Assembly: GCF_016612545.1 (NCBI RefSeq)
Contig: NZ_JAENRY010000028.1
Location: 1 to 48,968, forward strand
Direction of reading: 5' to 3'
DNA: 48,968 nucleotides
Source: Streptomyces sp. MBT65
GTDB lineage: Bacteria; Actinomycetota; Actinomycetes; Streptomycetales; Streptomycetaceae
The notes under the pieces: generated by a model
The model's input: only the letters and a program-made list of their open reading frames with translations
Database searches by the model: none
Told to the model about the DNA's origin: nothing
In this document: piece by piece, positions 22,581-31,836 of the stretch
How positions within the stretch are numbered: the first letter of the stretch is position 1
Layout: the number at the start of each line of letters is the position of its first letter
Translations under genes and position numbers: made by a program

Positions 22581-23858
22581 GTGATTGACCTTCGCCTGCT
22601 CCGTGAGGACCCCGACCGTGTGCGCGCGTCCCAGCGCGCCCGTGGAGAGGACGTCGCGCTCGTCGACGCTCTCCTGTCCGCCGACGAGCGACGCAGGTCG
22701 TCCGGCGTCCGCTTCGACGAGCTGCGTTCCGAGCAGAAGAGCATCGGCAAGCTCATCTCCAAGGCCTCCGGCGACGAGAAGGCCGAGCTGCTCAAGAAGA
22801 CGGGGCAGCTCGCCGCCGACGTCAAGGCGGCCGACGCCGAGCAGCACGAGGCGGACGAGGAGACCAAGCGCCTCGCGCTCCAGCTCGGCAACCTCGTGCA
22901 CCCCGACGTGCCCGTCGGCGGCGAGGAGGACTTCGTCGTCCTGGAGACGCACGGCACGATCCGCGACTTCGCCGCCGAGGGCTTCGAGCCCAAGGACCAC
23001 CTGGAGCTCGGCGAGGCGCTGGGCGCCATCGACGTCGAGCGCGGCGCCAAGGTGTCCGGCTCGCGCTTCTACTACCTCACCGGTGTCGGCGCGCTCCTCG
23101 AACTCGCCCTCGTCAACGCGGCGATCGCGCAGGCCACGGAGGCCGGCTTCGTCCCGATGCTGACCCCGGCGCTGGTCCGCCCGCGCGCCATGGAGGGCAC
23201 CGGCTTCCTCGGCCAGGCCGCGGAGAACGTGTACCACCTGGAGAAGGACGACTTCTACCTGGTCGGCACCTCCGAGGTCCCCCTCGCCGCGTACCACATG
23301 GACGAGATCCTCGACGCGGACAAGCTCCCGCTGCGCTACGCGGGCTTCTCCCCGTGCTTCCGCCGCGAGGCCGGGACCTACGGCAAGGACACGCGCGGCA
23401 TCTTCCGCGTGCACCAGTTCGACAAGGTCGAGATGTTCTCGTACGTCCTCCCCGAGGACGCGGAGAACGAGCACCGGCGCCTCCTGGACTGGGAGAAGCA
23501 GTGGCTGGACGGCCTCGAACTCCCCTACCAGGTCATCGACGTGGCCTCGGGCGACCTCGGCGCGTCGGCGTCCCGCAAGTTCGACTGCGAGGCGTGGATC
23601 CCGACCCAGGGCAAGTACCGCGAGCTGACCTCGGCCTCCAACTGCGACAGCTTCCAGGCCCGCCGGCTGTCCGTGCGGCTGCGCGACGGCAAGAAGGTGC
23701 AGCCGCTGGCCACGCTCAACGGCACGCTGTGCGCCGTACCGCGCACGATCGTGGCGATCCTGGAGAACCACCAGCTGCCCGACGGCTCCGTGCGCGTGCC
23801 CGAGGTGCTGCGTCCGTACCTGGGCGGCCGTGAGGTCCTGACGCCGGTCGCCAAGTGA
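22581..23858 (+). CDS. serS: seryl-tRNA synthetase
   Basis: The protein has 425 residues, the normal bacterial length. It begins [18 protein letters not shown] at GTG 22581. The N-terminal long antiparallel coiled coil covers about residues 25-105 ([20 protein letters not shown] and following). The class II core has motif 2 in [25 protein letters not shown] and motif 3 near the C-terminus in [19 protein letters not shown]. The enzyme attaches serine to tRNA-Ser in the cytoplasm. A tRNA-Ser gene lies 0.9 kb downstream on the other strand. Its stop overlaps the GTG of the HAD phosphatase gene (GTGA). No strong ribosome site precedes the GTG. Confidence 0.97.
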   Translation: MIDLRLLREDPDRVRASQRARGEDVALVDALLSADERRRSSGVRFDELRSEQKSIGKLISKASGDEKAELLKKTGQLAADVKAADAEQHEADEETKRLALQLGNLVHPDVPVGGEEDFVVLETHGTIRDFAAEGFEPKDHLELGEALGAIDVERGAKVSGSRFYYLTGVGALLELALVNAAIAQATEAGFVPMLTPALVRPRAMEGTGFLGQAAENVYHLEKDDFYLVGTSEVPLAAYHMDEILDADKLPLRYAGFSPCFRREAGTYGKDTRGIFRVHQFDKVEMFSYVLPEDAENEHRRLLDWEKQWLDGLELPYQVIDVASGDLGASASRKFDCEAWIPTQGKYRELTSASNCDSFQARRLSVRLRDGKKVQPLATLNGTLCAVPRTIVAILENHQLPDGSVRVPEVLRPYLGGREVLTPVAK

Positions 23859-24658
23859 GCACCGGCTTCCCGTACAAGCTGATCGCGACCGACCTCGACG
23901 GGACGCTGCTGCGCTCCGACGAGTCGGTCTCACCGCGCACCCGTGCCGCCCTCGCGGCGGCCACGGAGGCCGGCGCCGCGCACATCGTGGTGACCGGCCG
24001 CGCGGTCCCCTGGACCCGGCACATCCTCGACGACCTCGGCTACGAGGGCCTCGCGGTCTGCGGTCAGGGCGCGCAGGTCTACGACGCCGGGGAGCACCGC
24101 CTGCTGACCTCGGTCACCCTGGACCGGCAGCTCGCCGGGGTGGCACTCGCCAAGATCGAGGCGGAGGTCGGCCCGCTGTACCTCGCGGCGAGCCGGGACG
24201 GCCTGGACGGAGACGTCCTGGTCGGCGACGGGTACGCGGTGACGGGCACGCTGCCGTCGACCCCGCTGTCGGACGTGTCCGAGCTGTGGGCCGCGCCGCT
24301 GAACAAGATCTACATCCAGCACCCGACCCTCACGGACGACCGGCTCGCCGAGGCGGCGACGCTCGCGGCCGGCGGTTTCGTCTCGGTCGCGCTGGCCGGC
24401 GAGGGCATCGTCGAGCTGCTGCCGCTCGGTCTCACCAAGGCGACCGGTCTGTCGTTGGCGGCCCGCCGCCTGGGCCTGAAGGCCGCCGACACGATCGCCT
24501 TCGGCGACATGCCCAACGACATCGCGATGTTCGGGTGGGCGTCCCACAGCGTGGCGATGGCCAACGCCCACGAGGAGCTCAAGGCTGTGGCGGACGAGGT
24601 GACGTCCTCGAACGAGGAGGACGGGATCGCGGTGGTGCTGGAGCGACTGCTGGGCTGA
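23855..24658 (+). CDS. HAD-superfamily (Cof-type) phosphatase
   Basis: The protein has 267 residues starting at GTG 23855 in a 4-base overlap with serS, so it is translationally coupled. Motif [16 protein letters not shown] contains the nucleophile D13 and the acid D15. A C2-type cap of about 100 residues follows, and motif IV is [16 protein letters not shown]. Cof-type enzymes dephosphorylate sugar phosphates, pyridoxal phosphate or similar small molecules; the substrate is not evident. A paralogue with the same motif order is at 36018-36887. The pairing of serS with a HAD gene is conserved in Streptomyces as far as I remember. Confidence 0.9.
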   Translation: MSTGFPYKLIATDLDGTLLRSDESVSPRTRAALAAATEAGAAHIVVTGRAVPWTRHILDDLGYEGLAVCGQGAQVYDAGEHRLLTSVTLDRQLAGVALAKIEAEVGPLYLAASRDGLDGDVLVGDGYAVTGTLPSTPLSDVSELWAAPLNKIYIQHPTLTDDRLAEAATLAAGGFVSVALAGEGIVELLPLGLTKATGLSLAARRLGLKAADTIAFGDMPNDIAMFGWASHSVAMANAHEELKAVADEVTSSNEEDGIAVVLERLLG

Positions 24659-24742
24659 AGGGCGAGCCCGGCCTGCGACGACGGGCGCCGCTTCGAGAAG
24701 CACCGGCCCCGAAAGTCGGTCCAGTCCCAGTGACGACGTCTT

Positions 24743-24831
<89 letters not shown>

Positions 24832-24843
24832 GGGAGGGCGGCC

Positions 24844-24864
24844 CACGCGATAATGAGTCGCGTG
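24844..24864. promoter_or_regulatory. inverted repeat CACGCGA-N7-TCGCGTG upstream of tRNA-Ser
   Basis: Perfect 7-bp arms (24844-24850 and 24858-24864) surround TAATGAG, which on the minus strand supplies a CATTAT -10-like box 13 bp or more before the tRNA. It could be a promoter with an operator over it. No -35 box is clear. Confidence 0.35.
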
Positions 24865-25074
24865 CTCGAAGCGGCCGCCCCGGGCAGCTCCCCGTGGTGG
24901 GCGACTCGACGGAGGGGTAACTACTCCGGAGACCGCCGCGGGCTGCCCTGAAGGGAGTCGGACGTACTGTCTGGGATCGACATCGTCCAGCTCCTCTCCC
25001 AGTCGGTGGCGCCGGCTGATCCGGCGTCGACACAACAACTGTGCCTGTACGCCGAGTTGGGCGCCACCGAATAA
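24853..25074 (+). other. two short in-frame ORFs separated by one TGA; possible small protein or relic
   Basis: ATG 24853 opens 32 codons (MSRVLEAAAPGSSPWW and on) to TGA at 24949. The same frame then continues through AGGGAG and CTG 24967 for 35 codons (LSGIDIVQLLSQSVAPAD and on) to TAA at 25072-25074. Codon use in the second part has a fair G/C third-position bias. Possible readings are a small CTG-started protein behind the AGGGAG site, a decayed gene interrupted by TGA, or chance. I do not recognise a family. It lies between tRNA-Ser and the end of the ABC operon. Confidence 0.2.
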
Positions 25075-25093
25075 AAGGGCGGCCGTGTGGGGG

Positions 25094-25333
25094 TCAGCGC
25101 CGACGCCACCTGCGCCGACGCGCCTTGCTGAAGAACCATCCCGCGGGCGGCTCGTCCGAGCGCCAGGGCTGCGGCTCGGGCGACTCGTCGCGCCAGCGGG
25201 CCGCGAGCATCCGGGCCCGGGCGGACGGCTCGGCCGTCTCGGCGGACCGTATGAAGTCGTCGTCCAGGACCAGCTTGTCCCAGCCGTCCCCGGACTCCGC
25301 CTGACCGCCGCCGTACGTCGCCTCTCCGGCCAT
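25094..25333 (-). CDS. small conserved protein of unknown function
   Basis: The protein has 79 residues from ATG 25333, with GGGAGGAA about 6 nt upstream. The first half is acidic and Gly-rich; a segment DKLVLDDDFIRSAETAEPSA precedes EPQPWRSDEPPAGWFFSKAR and a C-terminal run of arginines (RRRRWRRR). There is no membrane segment. The very basic tail could bind nucleic acid or membrane lipid; this is speculation. It is the last gene behind the ABC operon on the same strand (136 bp gap). I remember similar small proteins in other Streptomyces genomes, so I consider it real. Confidence 0.75.
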   Translation of the reverse strand: MAGEATYGGGQAESGDGWDKLVLDDDFIRSAETAEPSARARMLAARWRDESPEPQPWRSDEPPAGWFFSKARRRRWRRR

Positions 25334-25469
25334 CCCCGTTCCTCCCAGCCGTGCGTCCTGTTTGCCCAGTGTGCCCGGACAGAGATGAAGCCCCCGTCAA
25401 GATCAGGACCTGTCATCTCCGCACCGGGCCCCGCCGTTCCTCAGGCACTGCCCTTCCTCATCGGGCCCG

Positions 25470-26189
25470 TCACTCCTCGCCCGCGAGCTTCAGCGAGCGC
25501 AGCTTCTGGCCGGCGTACCAAGTGGCTCCCACGGTGACCAGGACCAGGAACACCGTCGCCGTGGTCAGTCCGACGTCCGAGGTGACCAGCTCGCCGCCGG
25601 ACACCTTGTGGGCGACGGCCAGGGACCACTGCTGGACGCTGAGCGTGCGGGCGCCGGCGACCAGGGAGCCGAACAGGGCCTCCCAGACGAGGGCGTAGAC
25701 GAGTCCGAAGACCACCGCGTGCCGGGACACCGTGCCGAGCAGCAGGAAGAGTGCCGCGTAGGCGATGGAGGCGACCAGGGCGGCCACCGTGTAGGCGACG
25801 GCGATCTGCTGGCCGTTGCCGTTCAGGATGAACCCGGAGATCAGCATGGGTACGGCCGAGAACACCATGGTGACGGCGACCGCCACGATCAGCTTGGTGA
25901 AGATGATCGTGGGGCGCTTCAGGGGCTTCGACAGCAGGTAGACCACCGAGCCGTCGTCGATCTCCGGTCCGATCGCGCCCGTGCCCGCGATGACGCCGAT
26001 GATCGGCACCATCGTGGCGAGGCCGAGCCCGCCGAGGACGTCGACCGCGGTCTGGTCGTCGGCGCCGGCGAGGCCGCGCACCACTACGGAGATGGCGATC
26101 AGCAGCAGGGGCAGGGCGCTCAGGATGAGGGCCCTGCGCCGGCCGAGCAGGGCCCGGTAGGTGAGTCGGGCGACTGTGGGGTCGTACAT
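25470..26189 (-). CDS. ABC transporter permease (ABC-2 type)
   Basis: The protein has 239 residues from ATG 26189, with AGGAGG about 7 nt upstream. About six hydrophobic helices are visible: LILSALPLLLIAISVVV, ATMVPIIGVIAGTGAIG, IVAVAVTMVFSAVPMLISG, VAALVASIAYAALFLLLG, VFGLVYALVWEALFG and a last one near the C-terminus. The segment IGPEIDDGSVVYLLSKPLKRP is the conserved cytosolic loop of ABC-2 exporters of this kind. It pairs with the ATPase gene ending 12 bp upstream. Substrate unknown; such pairs usually export lipids, peptides or drugs. Confidence 0.88.
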   Translation of the reverse strand: MYDPTVARLTYRALLGRRRALILSALPLLLIAISVVVRGLAGADDQTAVDVLGGLGLATMVPIIGVIAGTGAIGPEIDDGSVVYLLSKPLKRPTIIFTKLIVAVAVTMVFSAVPMLISGFILNGNGQQIAVAYTVAALVASIAYAALFLLLGTVSRHAVVFGLVYALVWEALFGSLVAGARTLSVQQWSLAVAHKVSGGELVTSDVGLTTATVFLVLVTVGATWYAGQKLRSLKLAGEE

Positions 26190-26200
26190 CTCTTGGCCTC

Positions 26201-27112
26201 CTACGCCGCGACGAGATACGAGAAGACGGACTCGAGGGACTCGTCGGACGGCGAGACCGTGAGCAGCCGGATGCCGTGGTCCCTGGCCACCCGGGGCAGC
26301 AGGGCGGTGAACCGGCCGAAGTCGACGGCCTGGATGCGCAGCGCGCCCTCGGCCAGGTCGACCTCGATGCCGGACGTCGACGGGTCGGCGATCAGCGCGG
26401 CCGCGAGGGCGCGGTCGTCGCTGGAGCGGACCAGGTAGCGGTGCGGGCGGTCGGTCATCAGGCGGCGGATCTTGCGGAAGTCGCCGCTGGCCGCGTGCCG
26501 TCCGGCGACGACGACCTCGATGTGCCAGGCGAGCTGCTCGACCTCTTCGAGGATGTGGGACGAGAACAACACCGTGCGGCCCTCGTCGCCCATCCGCCGC
26601 AGCAGGTCCATGAGCTGCATGCGCTGGCGCGGGTCCATGCCGTTGAAGGGCTCGTCGAGCAGGAGCAGTGACGGGTCGTGGACCAGGGCGGACGCCATCT
26701 TCACGCGCTGGCGCATGCCCTTGGAGTACGTGGAGATCTTGCGGTCCTGCGCGTACTCCATCTCGACCGTGGCCAGCGCCTTCTGGGCGGCCTTGGCGCC
26801 GAGGCCGTGCAACTCGGCGTTGGCGACGACGAATTCGCGTCCCGTGAGGAAGTCGTACATCGCCTCCCGCTCGGGGACGATCCCGATGTGCTTGTAGATC
26901 TGCTCGTTGCGCCACACCTGCTGGCCGTCGAGGGTGACGGTGCCGGTGGAGGGGGCGAGGAAGCCGCCCATCATGTTGATGAGGGTGGACTTGCCGGCGC
27001 CGTTGGGGCCGAGGAGTCCGGTGACTCCGGGGCCGACGTTCATGGTGATGTCGTTGACGGCGACCACGTTGCCGAACCAGCGGGAGACGTGGTCGATGGA
27101 GAGCGTGGTCAC
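26201..27112 (-). CDS. ABC transporter ATP-binding protein
   Basis: The protein has 303 residues starting at GTG 27112, overlapping the upstream permease stop by 4 bp (GTGA). Walker A GPNGAGKST, the signature YSKGMRQRVKMA, Walker B LLLLDEPFNGMD and the switch His in LFSSHILEEVEQL are all intact, so it should hydrolyse ATP. The C-terminal 90 residues form a DUF4162-like extension. It probably energises the permeases on either side (27109-28017 and 25470-26189). Confidence 0.93.
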   Translation of the reverse strand: MTTLSIDHVSRWFGNVVAVNDITMNVGPGVTGLLGPNGAGKSTLINMMGGFLAPSTGTVTLDGQQVWRNEQIYKHIGIVPEREAMYDFLTGREFVVANAELHGLGAKAAQKALATVEMEYAQDRKISTYSKGMRQRVKMASALVHDPSLLLLDEPFNGMDPRQRMQLMDLLRRMGDEGRTVLFSSHILEEVEQLAWHIEVVVAGRHAASGDFRKIRRLMTDRPHRYLVRSSDDRALAAALIADPSTSGIEVDLAEGALRIQAVDFGRFTALLPRVARDHGIRLLTVSPSDESLESVFSYLVAA

Positions 27113-28017
27113 AGGCCCACCTTCCGGTAGCGGCGGATCAGGAGGCCGTAGGTCGCGGCGATGAGCCCCAGGACGGCGAGGACGTAGACGACGCCTTCCG
27201 CGTGGGTGGGGCCGACGCCTCCGGGGAACGCCGAACTCGCGCCCAGGAAGGCCGACTGGAGTCCGTCGATGAGGGTGACGGGCGAGAAGAGGCCGATCCA
27301 GGGGATCGCGTTCGTGGCGTTCTGCGCGTCGGCGATCGCCTGGAGGGTGGAGACCGCGCCGTAGGAGATGGTCAGTACGGCGATGACGGCCGCGATGCCG
27401 AAGCCTCGGCGCGGGGTGACCGCGGCGATGACCAGGCCGATGCCCGCGAAGAGGAGGGAGAGGAGGGTCACGGAGACGAGTCCCTGGGCGAAGCCCTTGG
27501 TCTGGTCGGCGAAGTCGAGCTTCGCGAGCAACGCTCCTACGTAGAGCACGATCAGGGGGGCCGCGGTGAGGATGAACATGGCCGAGGCGAGGGCCGCGAA
27601 CTTGGCCCTTACGTAGTCGGCGGTCTCGATCGGCCGCGAGAAGTACAGCGGTACGGTCTTGAAGCGCAGGTCGCGCGAGACCGACTGGGGTGCCTGCGAG
27701 GCTACGTAGAGGCTGATCACGGCCTGCATGATGATCGCGTAGCGCGTGTAGTCGACGGGCAGGTCCTTGGCCTTCGTGGCGACCGCGACGGCCACCATGA
27801 TGGCCGCGGGCACACACATGACCACGAACAGCAGCATCGGCAGCACCTTGGACTTCACCGAGCGGCCGAGGCCGTAGGCGCCGCGCAGGGACTGCGAGTA
27901 GAGGGAGCGGCGGGCGTAGGCGCGGCCCAGGCGGGGGCCGTTGTAGTTGCGGTAGCCGATGTTGTGGATACGGGTCTGGTCGCCCGGCTGGGGGACCAGG
28001 GGCTGGTCAATTGCCAT
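27109..28017 (-). CDS. ABC transporter permease (ABC-2 type)
   Basis: The protein has 302 residues. A cytosolic N-terminus (IHNIGYRNYNGPRLGRAYARR) precedes about six membrane helices, including VLPMLLFVVMCVPAAIMVAV, ASAMFILTAAPLIVLYVGAL, VTLLSLLFAGIGLVIAAV and VVYVLAVLGLIAATYGLLI. The loop SVSRDLRFKTVPLYFSRPIE resembles the ABC-2 loop of the second permease. ATG 28017 overlaps the end of the upstream ATPase gene by 11 bp. Together with 28007-28999 it forms the first of two ATPase-permease pairs in one operon, suggesting one exporter with two different halves or two related exporters. Confidence 0.88.
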   Translation of the reverse strand: MAIDQPLVPQPGDQTRIHNIGYRNYNGPRLGRAYARRSLYSQSLRGAYGLGRSVKSKVLPMLLFVVMCVPAAIMVAVAVATKAKDLPVDYTRYAIIMQAVISLYVASQAPQSVSRDLRFKTVPLYFSRPIETADYVRAKFAALASAMFILTAAPLIVLYVGALLAKLDFADQTKGFAQGLVSVTLLSLLFAGIGLVIAAVTPRRGFGIAAVIAVLTISYGAVSTLQAIADAQNATNAIPWIGLFSPVTLIDGLQSAFLGASSAFPGGVGPTHAEGVVYVLAVLGLIAATYGLLIRRYRKVGL

Positions 28018-28999
28018 GGCCTACGGCCTCCTTCCGCTCTGCGTCGCTGCCGGTGCCCGTGTCGGCGCCGGTGTCGGTGAAGACCTCGGAGATGTGGTGC
28101 CTGCGCTGCTCCATGCGCACCAGGCCGAGGCCGAGGTCCGCGATCACGTCCCGGATCACGTCGTACGTCTCCTCGCCCGAGGCCGTCAGGAGCAGGACGT
28201 GGCCAGCGCCGGGCAGGCCGCTGCTGTCGTGGGTGTCGACCCCGCGCGCGTGGAGCGCCTCGCGCACGGCGCGGGTGCCGTCCGGGTGCTCGTCGGTGTC
28301 GGTGACCTCGATCGCCAGGGTGGTCGTGGTCTGGGTGAAGTCCGTGGTGGAGCTGGAGCGCAGGAGCTTGCCGCCGTCGACCACGATCACGTGGTCGCAG
28401 GTGCGCTCCAGCTCGCCCAGCAGGTGCGAGGTCACCAGGACGGAGATGCCGAAGTCCGTGTGGATACGGCGGATCAGGCCGAGCATCTCGTCGCGGCCGA
28501 CCGGGTCCAGGCCGTTGGTCGGCTCGTCCAGGAAGACCAGCTGCGGGTCGTGGACGAGGGCCTGCGCGAGCTTGACGCGCTGCTTCATGCCCGTCGAGTA
28601 GCCGCCGATGGGGCGGTAGCGCTCCTCGTACAGCCCGACATGGCGCAGGGTGTCGGCGGTGCGCTCGCGCGCCGCGGTCGGGGGCAGGCCGGACATGCGC
28701 GCCATGTGGACGACGAACTCGGTGGCCGAGACGTCGGGCGGCAGACAGTCGTGCTCCGGCATGTACCCGACGCGCTCGCGGATGTCGGCACCCTTGGTGG
28801 CGACATCGAGGCCGAGCACTTCGGCTCGGCCCTCGGAGGCGGGGGACAGACCCAGCAGGATCTTGATCAAGGTCGACTTGCCGGCTCCGTTGGCACCGAC
28901 GAGCCCCGTCACACCGGGGCCGACGTCCACGGAGAGCCGGTCAAGCGCGGTCACCCGGGGGAACCGCTTGCTCAGGCTTTCGGTCGCGATCACAGTCAC
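28007..28999 (-). CDS. ABC transporter ATP-binding protein
   Basis: About 330 residues from GTG 28999; GTG 28993 is an alternative. Walker A GANGAGKST, signature YSTGMKQRVKLA, Walker B LVFLDEPTNGLD and SVLVTSHLLGELE are intact. A C-terminal regulatory extension of about 100 residues ends in a Thr/Asp/Gly-rich stretch. No good ribosome site is seen, which fits leaderless initiation as first gene of the five-gene minus-strand operon. Divergent from the M24-like gene, with adjoining palindromes at 29073-29098. Confidence 0.9.
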   Translation of the reverse strand: MTVIATESLSKRFPRVTALDRLSVDVGPGVTGLVGANGAGKSTLIKILLGLSPASEGRAEVLGLDVATKGADIRERVGYMPEHDCLPPDVSATEFVVHMARMSGLPPTAARERTADTLRHVGLYEERYRPIGGYSTGMKQRVKLAQALVHDPQLVFLDEPTNGLDPVGRDEMLGLIRRIHTDFGISVLVTSHLLGELERTCDHVIVVDGGKLLRSSSTTDFTQTTTTLAIEVTDTDEHPDGTRAVREALHARGVDTHDSSGLPGAGHVLLLTASGEETYDVIRDVIADLGLGLVRMEQRRHHISEVFTDTGADTGTGSDAERKEAVGHGN

Positions 29000-29072
29000 G
29001 TCTACGAAGGTAGTGACGCGGACCACTGCGGTCGTCACCCCGCAGAGCTGTACTCACGTCAGACTCCAGACG

Positions 29073-29098
29073 TACGGGCCCGTAGGGGATGCCCCTAC
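29073..29098. promoter_or_regulatory. two overlapping palindromes in a divergent promoter region
   Basis: TACGGGCCCGTA (29073-29084, perfect 12 bp) runs into GTAGGGG-ATG-CCCCTAC (29082-29098, perfect 7-bp arms). They lie between the ABC operon (start 28999) and the M24 operon (start 29240). A TTGACG at about 29154 followed 17 bp later by CACATT may be the rightward promoter. Confidence 0.45.
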
Positions 29099-29126
29099 TT
29101 GAGGGCTACGCGACCGGCCCGCCGGG

Positions 29127-29135
29127 TTATCCACA
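29127..29135 (+). promoter_or_regulatory. single DnaA box TTATCCACA
   Basis: A perfect match to the second-best Streptomyces DnaA box, isolated, in the promoter region of the M24 operon. A single box can occur by chance, but it lies in the same type of intergenic setting as the other clusters. Confidence 0.45.
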
Positions 29136-29239
29136 GGTGGAGATCAAGCCTATTGACGGAGCCTCTAACAACTGTCACATTCACCAGTGTCAAGTTACGA
29201 GCACGTACCGCAGTCGGTGTGGACAGGTGGGGCGGTGGC

Positions 29240-30082
29240 ATGACTACGGCGGTGACACGCGAACTCTCCGCGGAACTGCGGGGGTTCAGGGAGGTCCAGC
29301 GGCTGGCGTACGCGTGCGCCGAGGCCGTCGCGGCCCGGCTGGAGCCCGGGGTGACCGAGCGCGAGGCGGCCCGGATGCAGCGGTCGTGGCTGCGCGCGAA
29401 GGGTGTGAAGGACTGGTTCCACCTGCCCTTCGCCTGGTTCGGCGACCGCACGGCGTTCACGAACTTCCGGGTGCCGCTGCAGTTCTTCCCCACGAACCGC
29501 CGGCTGGAGCCCGGGATGCCGTTCATCCTGGACATGGCCCCGGTGTACAAGGGCTTCACGGCCGACATCGGGTATTCGGGCTCCCTGGGGGCGAACCCGG
29601 TGCAGGACAGGCTGATGGCCGACCTGGAGGCGCATCGTGAGCTGCTCCTGCGCGAGGTGCGCGAGCGGCGCCCGCTGCGCGAGATCTACGAGGACGTGGA
29701 CCGCCTCATGGTCCGCCAGGGCTACGCCAACCGGCACCGCGCGTATCCCTTCGGCGTGATCGCGCACAAGGTCGACCGGGTGGCCGAACGCCCTTGGTCC
29801 CCGCGGCTGTTCGGGTTCGGCACGCAGTCCCTGAAGGGGCTGGCGAGCGACGCGCTGCACGGCCACCGGGACGGCTGGTCCCCGCTGTGGTCGCCGTACC
29901 GCTTCTCCGACCATCCCCCGCACCCGGGCCTGTGGGCGGTCGAACCGCATCTCGGATTCCGGGGCACGGGCGCCAAGTTCGAGGAGATCCTGGTCGTCAC
30001 CGACTCCAGGGACCCCGAACAGAGCGCCTTCTGGCTCGACGACGATCTGCCGCACGTGCGGCGCTGGGCGGAGGACAAGTGA
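29240..30082 (+). CDS. divergent M24 (creatinase/prolidase-like) metallopeptidase family protein
   Basis: The protein has 280 residues. The M24 metal ligands can be traced: Asp in PFILDMAPVY, Asp in GFTADIGYSG, His in GVIAHKVDRV, Glu in LWAVEPHLGF and Glu in KFEEILVVTD. Between His and the first Glu there is an unusual insert of about 50 residues rich in Trp, Pro and Phe. The usual N-terminal prolidase domain is missing. It may act on a C-N bond other than a peptide, which is open. ATG 29240 has a GGTGGGG stretch upstream. It heads a four-gene operon in which each stop overlaps the next GTG. Confidence 0.82.
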   Translation: MTTAVTRELSAELRGFREVQRLAYACAEAVAARLEPGVTEREAARMQRSWLRAKGVKDWFHLPFAWFGDRTAFTNFRVPLQFFPTNRRLEPGMPFILDMAPVYKGFTADIGYSGSLGANPVQDRLMADLEAHRELLLREVRERRPLREIYEDVDRLMVRQGYANRHRAYPFGVIAHKVDRVAERPWSPRLFGFGTQSLKGLASDALHGHRDGWSPLWSPYRFSDHPPHPGLWAVEPHLGFRGTGAKFEEILVVTDSRDPEQSAFWLDDDLPHVRRWAEDK

Positions 30083-31836
30083 CGCTTGAGGGTGCGCGCG
30101 AGCGCCGGGTGCGGACCGGCGGAGTCGAGCTGTGCGTGGCCGAGTTGGGGGACCCGTCGAACCCCACGGTGGTCCTGGTGCACGGCTACCCCGACAGCAA
30201 GGAGGTCTGGTCCGAGGTGGCCGGCCGCCTCGCCGACCGCTTCCATGTGGTGCTCTACGACGTCCGGGGGCACGGTAAGTCCACGGCCCCGCAGCCGCTG
30301 CGGGGCGGGTTCACCCTGGAGAAGCTCACGGACGACTTCCTGGCGGTCGCGGACGCGGTCAGCCCGGACCGGCCGGTGCACCTGGTGGGGCACGACTGGG
30401 GTTCGGTGCAGTCCTGGGAGTTCGTCACCGTCGCGCGCACGGAGGGCCGAATCGCCTCCTTCACGTCGATGTCCGGGCCGTCCCTCGACCACTTCGGGCA
30501 CTGGATCAACAAACGCCTGACCCGGCCCACCCCGCGCCGTGTCGGCCAACTCCTGGGCCAGGGCGCCAAGTCCTGGTACGTGTACCTGCTGCACACGCCC
30601 GTGCTGCCCGAACTCGCCTGGCGCGGCCCGCTCGGCAAGCGCTGGCCGAGGATCCTGGAGCGCGTCGAGAAGGTCCCGCGCGGCGACTACCCGACCTCGT
30701 CGCTGCCCCAGGACGCGGCCCACGGCGCCTGGCTGTACCGGGACAACGTCCGGGCGCGGCTGCGCAGGCCACGCCCCGACGCGTACGCGCACGCGCCCGT
30801 GCAGCTCGTCACGCCCCTGGGGGACGCGTTCCTGTCGGAGCGGCTCTACGACGACCTGGAGCTGTGGGCGCCGGGGCTGGTGCGCCGCACGCTGCCGGCC
30901 AAGCACTGGATCCCGCGCACGCGACCCGATCAACTGGCCTCCTGGATCACGGAGTTCGTGACCGCCCACGAGGGCGACCGACCTTTGCCGACACCGGCGA
31001 CCGGCAAGTACGTCGAGCGGTTCGGCGGACAGCTCGTGCTGGTCACGGGCGCGGGCAGCGGTATCGGGCGGGCCACGGCGTTCGCCTTCGCCGAGTCCGG
31101 CGCGCGCGTGGTGGCCGTCGACCGGGACGCGGAGAGCGCGGCCCGCACCGCCGAACTGGCCCGGCTGATCGGCGCCCCCGAGGCCTGGGCGGAGACCGTC
31201 GACGTCTCCGACGAGCAGGCCATGGAGAAGCTCGCCGCGAAGGTCGCCGCCGAGTACGGCGTGGTGGACGTCCTGGTGAACAACGCCGGAATCGGACTCT
31301 CCGGTTCCTTCTTCGACACCACCCCGGAGGACTGGAAGAAGGTCCTCGACGTCAACCTGTGGGGCGTGATCCACGGCTGCCGGCTCTTCGGGAAACAGAT
31401 GGCCGACCGCGGCCAGGGCGGCCACATCGTCAACACCGCGTCGGCGGCGGCCTTCCAGCCCTCCAAGGCACTGCCCGCGTACGGCACGTCCAAGGCGGCG
31501 GTGCTGATGCTCAGCGAGTGCCTGCGCGCGGAGCTGTCCGGGCAGGGGATCGGTGTCTCGGCGATATGCCCGGGCCTCGTCAACACCAACATCACCTCGA
31601 CCGCGCACTTCGCCGGGGTCGACGCCGACGAGGAGAAGCGGCGCCAGAAGAAGTCGGCGCGCCTGTACGGGCTGCGGAACTACCCGCCGGAGAAGGTCGC
31701 CGACGCGATCCTGCGGGCGGTCGTCCGCAACCAGGCCGTCGTACCCGTCACCCCGGAGGCGCGCGGCGCCCACCTGATGTCCCGGTTCGCCCCGCGCGCG
31801 CTGCGGGCGATGGCCCGGCTGGAGCCGCCGCTGTGA
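30079..31836 (+). CDS. alpha/beta-hydrolase fused to short-chain dehydrogenase/reductase
   Basis: The protein has 585 residues with two complete enzymes. Residues 1-295 are an epoxide-hydrolase-type alpha/beta-hydrolase: oxyanion motif HGYPDS (35-40), nucleophile Asp106 in GHDWGS, acid near D249 and His276 in AKHWIP. Residues 315-585 are a classical SDR: cofactor loop TGAGSGIG (323-330), NNAG (401-404) and the catalytic S455, Y468, K472 (YGTSK). An Asp nucleophile points to epoxide or ester hydrolysis followed by oxidation or reduction of the product. GTG 30079 overlaps the M24 gene stop as GTGA. Such fusions are known in actinobacteria but I know of no defined pathway. Confidence 0.9.
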   Translation: MTLEGARERRVRTGGVELCVAELGDPSNPTVVLVHGYPDSKEVWSEVAGRLADRFHVVLYDVRGHGKSTAPQPLRGGFTLEKLTDDFLAVADAVSPDRPVHLVGHDWGSVQSWEFVTVARTEGRIASFTSMSGPSLDHFGHWINKRLTRPTPRRVGQLLGQGAKSWYVYLLHTPVLPELAWRGPLGKRWPRILERVEKVPRGDYPTSSLPQDAAHGAWLYRDNVRARLRRPRPDAYAHAPVQLVTPLGDAFLSERLYDDLELWAPGLVRRTLPAKHWIPRTRPDQLASWITEFVTAHEGDRPLPTPATGKYVERFGGQLVLVTGAGSGIGRATAFAFAESGARVVAVDRDAESAARTAELARLIGAPEAWAETVDVSDEQAMEKLAAKVAAEYGVVDVLVNNAGIGLSGSFFDTTPEDWKKVLDVNLWGVIHGCRLFGKQMADRGQGGHIVNTASAAAFQPSKALPAYGTSKAAVLMLSECLRAELSGQGIGVSAICPGLVNTNITSTAHFAGVDADEEKRRQKKSARLYGLRNYPPEKVADAILRAVVRNQAVVPVTPEARGAHLMSRFAPRALRAMARLEPPL

